From Enterococcus sp. DIV2402 (GTDB taxonomy: Bacteria; Bacillota; Bacilli; Lactobacillales; Enterococcaceae), in assembly GCF_017426705.2 (NCBI RefSeq), contig NZ_CP147251.1, positions 186,001-250,000 of the forward strand: DNA of 64,000 nucleotides, in the 5' to 3' direction. Within the stretch, counting starts at the first letter, position 1, and every line of letters begins with the position of its first letter. The notes beneath the pieces are model-generated. The model searched no databases, was not told the origin of the DNA, and worked only from the letters and a program-made list of their open reading frames with translations. Positions 62,593-64,000 of the stretch are shown here, one piece after another. Position numbers and translations under genes: made by a program.

Positions 62593-64000
62593 TTAATCTT
62601 CTTTGACAAACCTTAACGAAGACATCATTCGTTTTAAATCAGTAGCAATGCTTTGTAAGTCTCTCACGTGACCAACAAACTCTTCCATTGTTGCCAAAAC
62701 TTCTTCGGCATTGGCTGACACTTCTTGCGTTCCTGCTGCATTTTCTTCTGTTGAAGCAGAGATGCTTTCTAAATTCCCCAACACACCGCTTTGAATTGTG
62801 ACAATCCGATCATTGGATACTTCAATCTCATGAATATTGTTAGCCATTGCTGAAGTGCGTTCCAACACATCTTGTGCTGAGGTAATAGCTTGATGAATCA
62901 AGCGTGTTTGATTTTCTCCACCTTCTAATGAACGAGAGACTTTTTCAACCATTTGATTCGATTTTCCTTGAATAGTGCTAATAATCGTTTCAATTTCTTT
63001 GGTCGAACTTTTGCTTTGTTCTGCCAATTGGCGAATTTCAGCAGCAACAACCGCAAAACCCTTGCCTGATTCACCTGCACGTGCTGCTTCAATCGATGCG
63101 TTTAAAGCTAATAAATTCGTTTGATACGAAATATCGTTGATTACATTAATGATTTGATTGATCGCTTGGATACTTTGATTCATACTACTCATTCCCGTAA
63201 CTAATTCACTCATTTGTTCCATTTCTTGTTTCCAACTAGAATTTACTGCATCCATCACTTCCATGCTTTGTTGATTGCTTGAATTGGCATCTTGTGATTG
63301 ATTATTTAATGCAATGACATTGGCAGTTAGTTCTCGAATAACATCTGATAGTTGTTGCATTTGGCTAACACTATATTCTGTTTCTTGCGCTTGTGTGCCG
63401 GTTACTTCAGCTACGCCAGTGATAGTGTCCGTAACTTCGCCTGTTGCTAAAGTGGTCTGTTGAGCTAACTCAAGTAATGCATCCGCCATTTCTGCAACTT
63501 GTTCGCTTTGTTTTTGTGATTGTACAGTTATGTTCTCGATACCATCAATCATTTCATTGAAATTGGCAGCCATGCGATGAATTTCTGTTCCTTGTTCATC
63601 TGGATAAACATAACGTTTTGCTCTAGTTTTCAGACTGAAACCTTTCTCCGTACCTTGTGTTGTTTTTTTAATTTTTTGATAGGTTCCAACCTTCATACCA
63701 TTGAAATATGATTCAAAAATTGAAATAATCTCTTTGACAAGTTTTTGTACAATAAATGCAAAGAAACCAACTAAAATTAATAAAGCTATTGCCACAATTG
63801 CTGAAGAAGTCAATAACGCATTGGTTTCGATTTTGTACTCATTATCCATAATCGATGCAAACGCAAATGTTTGATTTCCTTCTTTGCCTTTATTGAAATA
63901 AACATTGGCTACTTCTGGATATTCAGGTTCCTTTGTTTTCACTTCAACTAGTCCTTGGGCTTCCTTATGTTCAAGCAATGCTGAAAATAGAGCCGTTTTA
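62593..64000 (-). CDS. Methyl-accepting chemotaxis protein, C-terminal part
   Basis: The frame stays open to the right edge, so the N-terminus is outside the window; the TTG at 63978 is not a start. About 468 codons are present: the end of an extracytoplasmic sensor domain, a membrane helix ([20 protein letters not shown]), a HAMP-like linker, and the cytoplasmic signalling coiled coil. The conserved hairpin tip reads [20 protein letters not shown] then [20 protein letters not shown]. The C-terminus carries Glu/Gln-rich methylation-type heptads. Chemoreceptors are absent from most enterococci and mark motile lineages. Confidence 0.92.
   Translation of the reverse strand, partial: KTALFSALLEHKEAQGLVEVKTKEPEYPEVANVYFNKGKEGNQTFAFASIMDNEYKIETNALLTSSAIVAIALLILVGFFAFIVQKLVKEIISIFESYFNGMKVGTYQKIKKTTQGTEKGFSLKTRAKRYVYPDEQGTEIHRMAANFNEMIDGIENITVQSQKQSEQVAEMADALLELAQQTTLATGEVTDTITGVAEVTGTQAQETEYSVSQMQQLSDVIRELTANVIALNNQSQDANSSNQQSMEVMDAVNSSWKQEMEQMSELVTGMSSMNQSIQAINQIINVINDISYQTNLLALNASIEAARAGESGKGFAVVAAEIRQLAEQSKSSTKEIETIISTIQGKSNQMVEKVSRSLEGGENQTRLIHQAITSAQDVLERTSAMANNIHEIEVSNDRIVTIQSGVLGNLESISASTEENAAGTQEVSANAEEVLATMEEFVGHVRDLQSIATDLKRMMSSLRFVKED

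Overview
The window reads as chromosome of a low-GC Firmicute of the Enterococcaceae (Enterococcus or a close relative). The evidence is an L-lysine-type MurE, a Mga-domain regulator, a LysM-repeat autolysin of the AtlA/Mur-2 type, LuxS, a streptococcal-type DexB, extended -10 promoters, and T-box control of leuS and the methionine genes. The only partial genes are a maltose phosphorylase at the left edge and a methyl-accepting chemotaxis protein at the right edge. The latter suggests a chemotactic and perhaps motile species. No rRNA, tRNA, CRISPR array or intact insertion sequence was seen.

Layout. 0-6.5 kb: carbohydrate genes (malP end, malR, manA, a ROK kinase) with a serine hydrolase, a P-loop kinase and a glyoxalase. 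6.6-13.5 kb: the conserved hit-yhaH-prsA / yhaM-yhaN-yhaO block. 13.8-17.7 kb: a DUF536 gene, then a very AT-rich accessory island with a nonsense-mutated HTH gene, a small membrane protein, an orphan toxin-like C-terminus and an orphan AT-rich gene; a 19-20 bp direct repeat flanks it. 17.7-27.6 kb: yheA, a class A PBP, two pseudouridine synthases, the flippase ytgP divergent from murE, ohr and glycerate kinase. 27.7-36.3 kb: leuS with a Leu T-box, a LysR regulator, the seven-LysM autolysin, a PAP2 phosphatase and the tRNA-modification pair ytqA/ytqB.

36.4-38.7 kb is a small stress-type locus: a MerR regulator, a Hsp33-like protein without the redox-switch domain, and an unknown gene, driven by a 19-bp-spacer promoter with a central palindrome. 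A frameshifted small gene follows. 38.8-45.4 kb holds a TetM-like GTPase and a five-gene ABC-importer operon with an alkaline-phosphatase-superfamily hydrolase built in. 45.5-49.4 kb has a DUF554 protein, a D,D-carboxypeptidase homologue that has lost its catalytic Ser and Lys, and a Mga-type regulator. 49.4-51.6 kb is an ABC-F gene behind a leader peptide with hairpins (apparent ribosome-mediated attenuation) and a HicB-like protein.

51.6-56.0 kb is a methionine/methyl-cycle operon (MetE-like synthase, luxS, an SDR, metQ, mtnN) under a Met T-box. MtnN makes S-ribosylhomocysteine, LuxS splits it to homocysteine plus the AI-2 precursor, and the MetE-like enzyme can remethylate homocysteine. 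56.1-62.3 kb holds two sugar modules: LacI-GH1-ROK (phosphorylation, then hydrolysis of a beta-glucoside) with a 26-bp palindromic operator, and lacI-dexB (isomalto-oligosaccharides) with two palindromic operators and a cre-like site on the dexB promoter.
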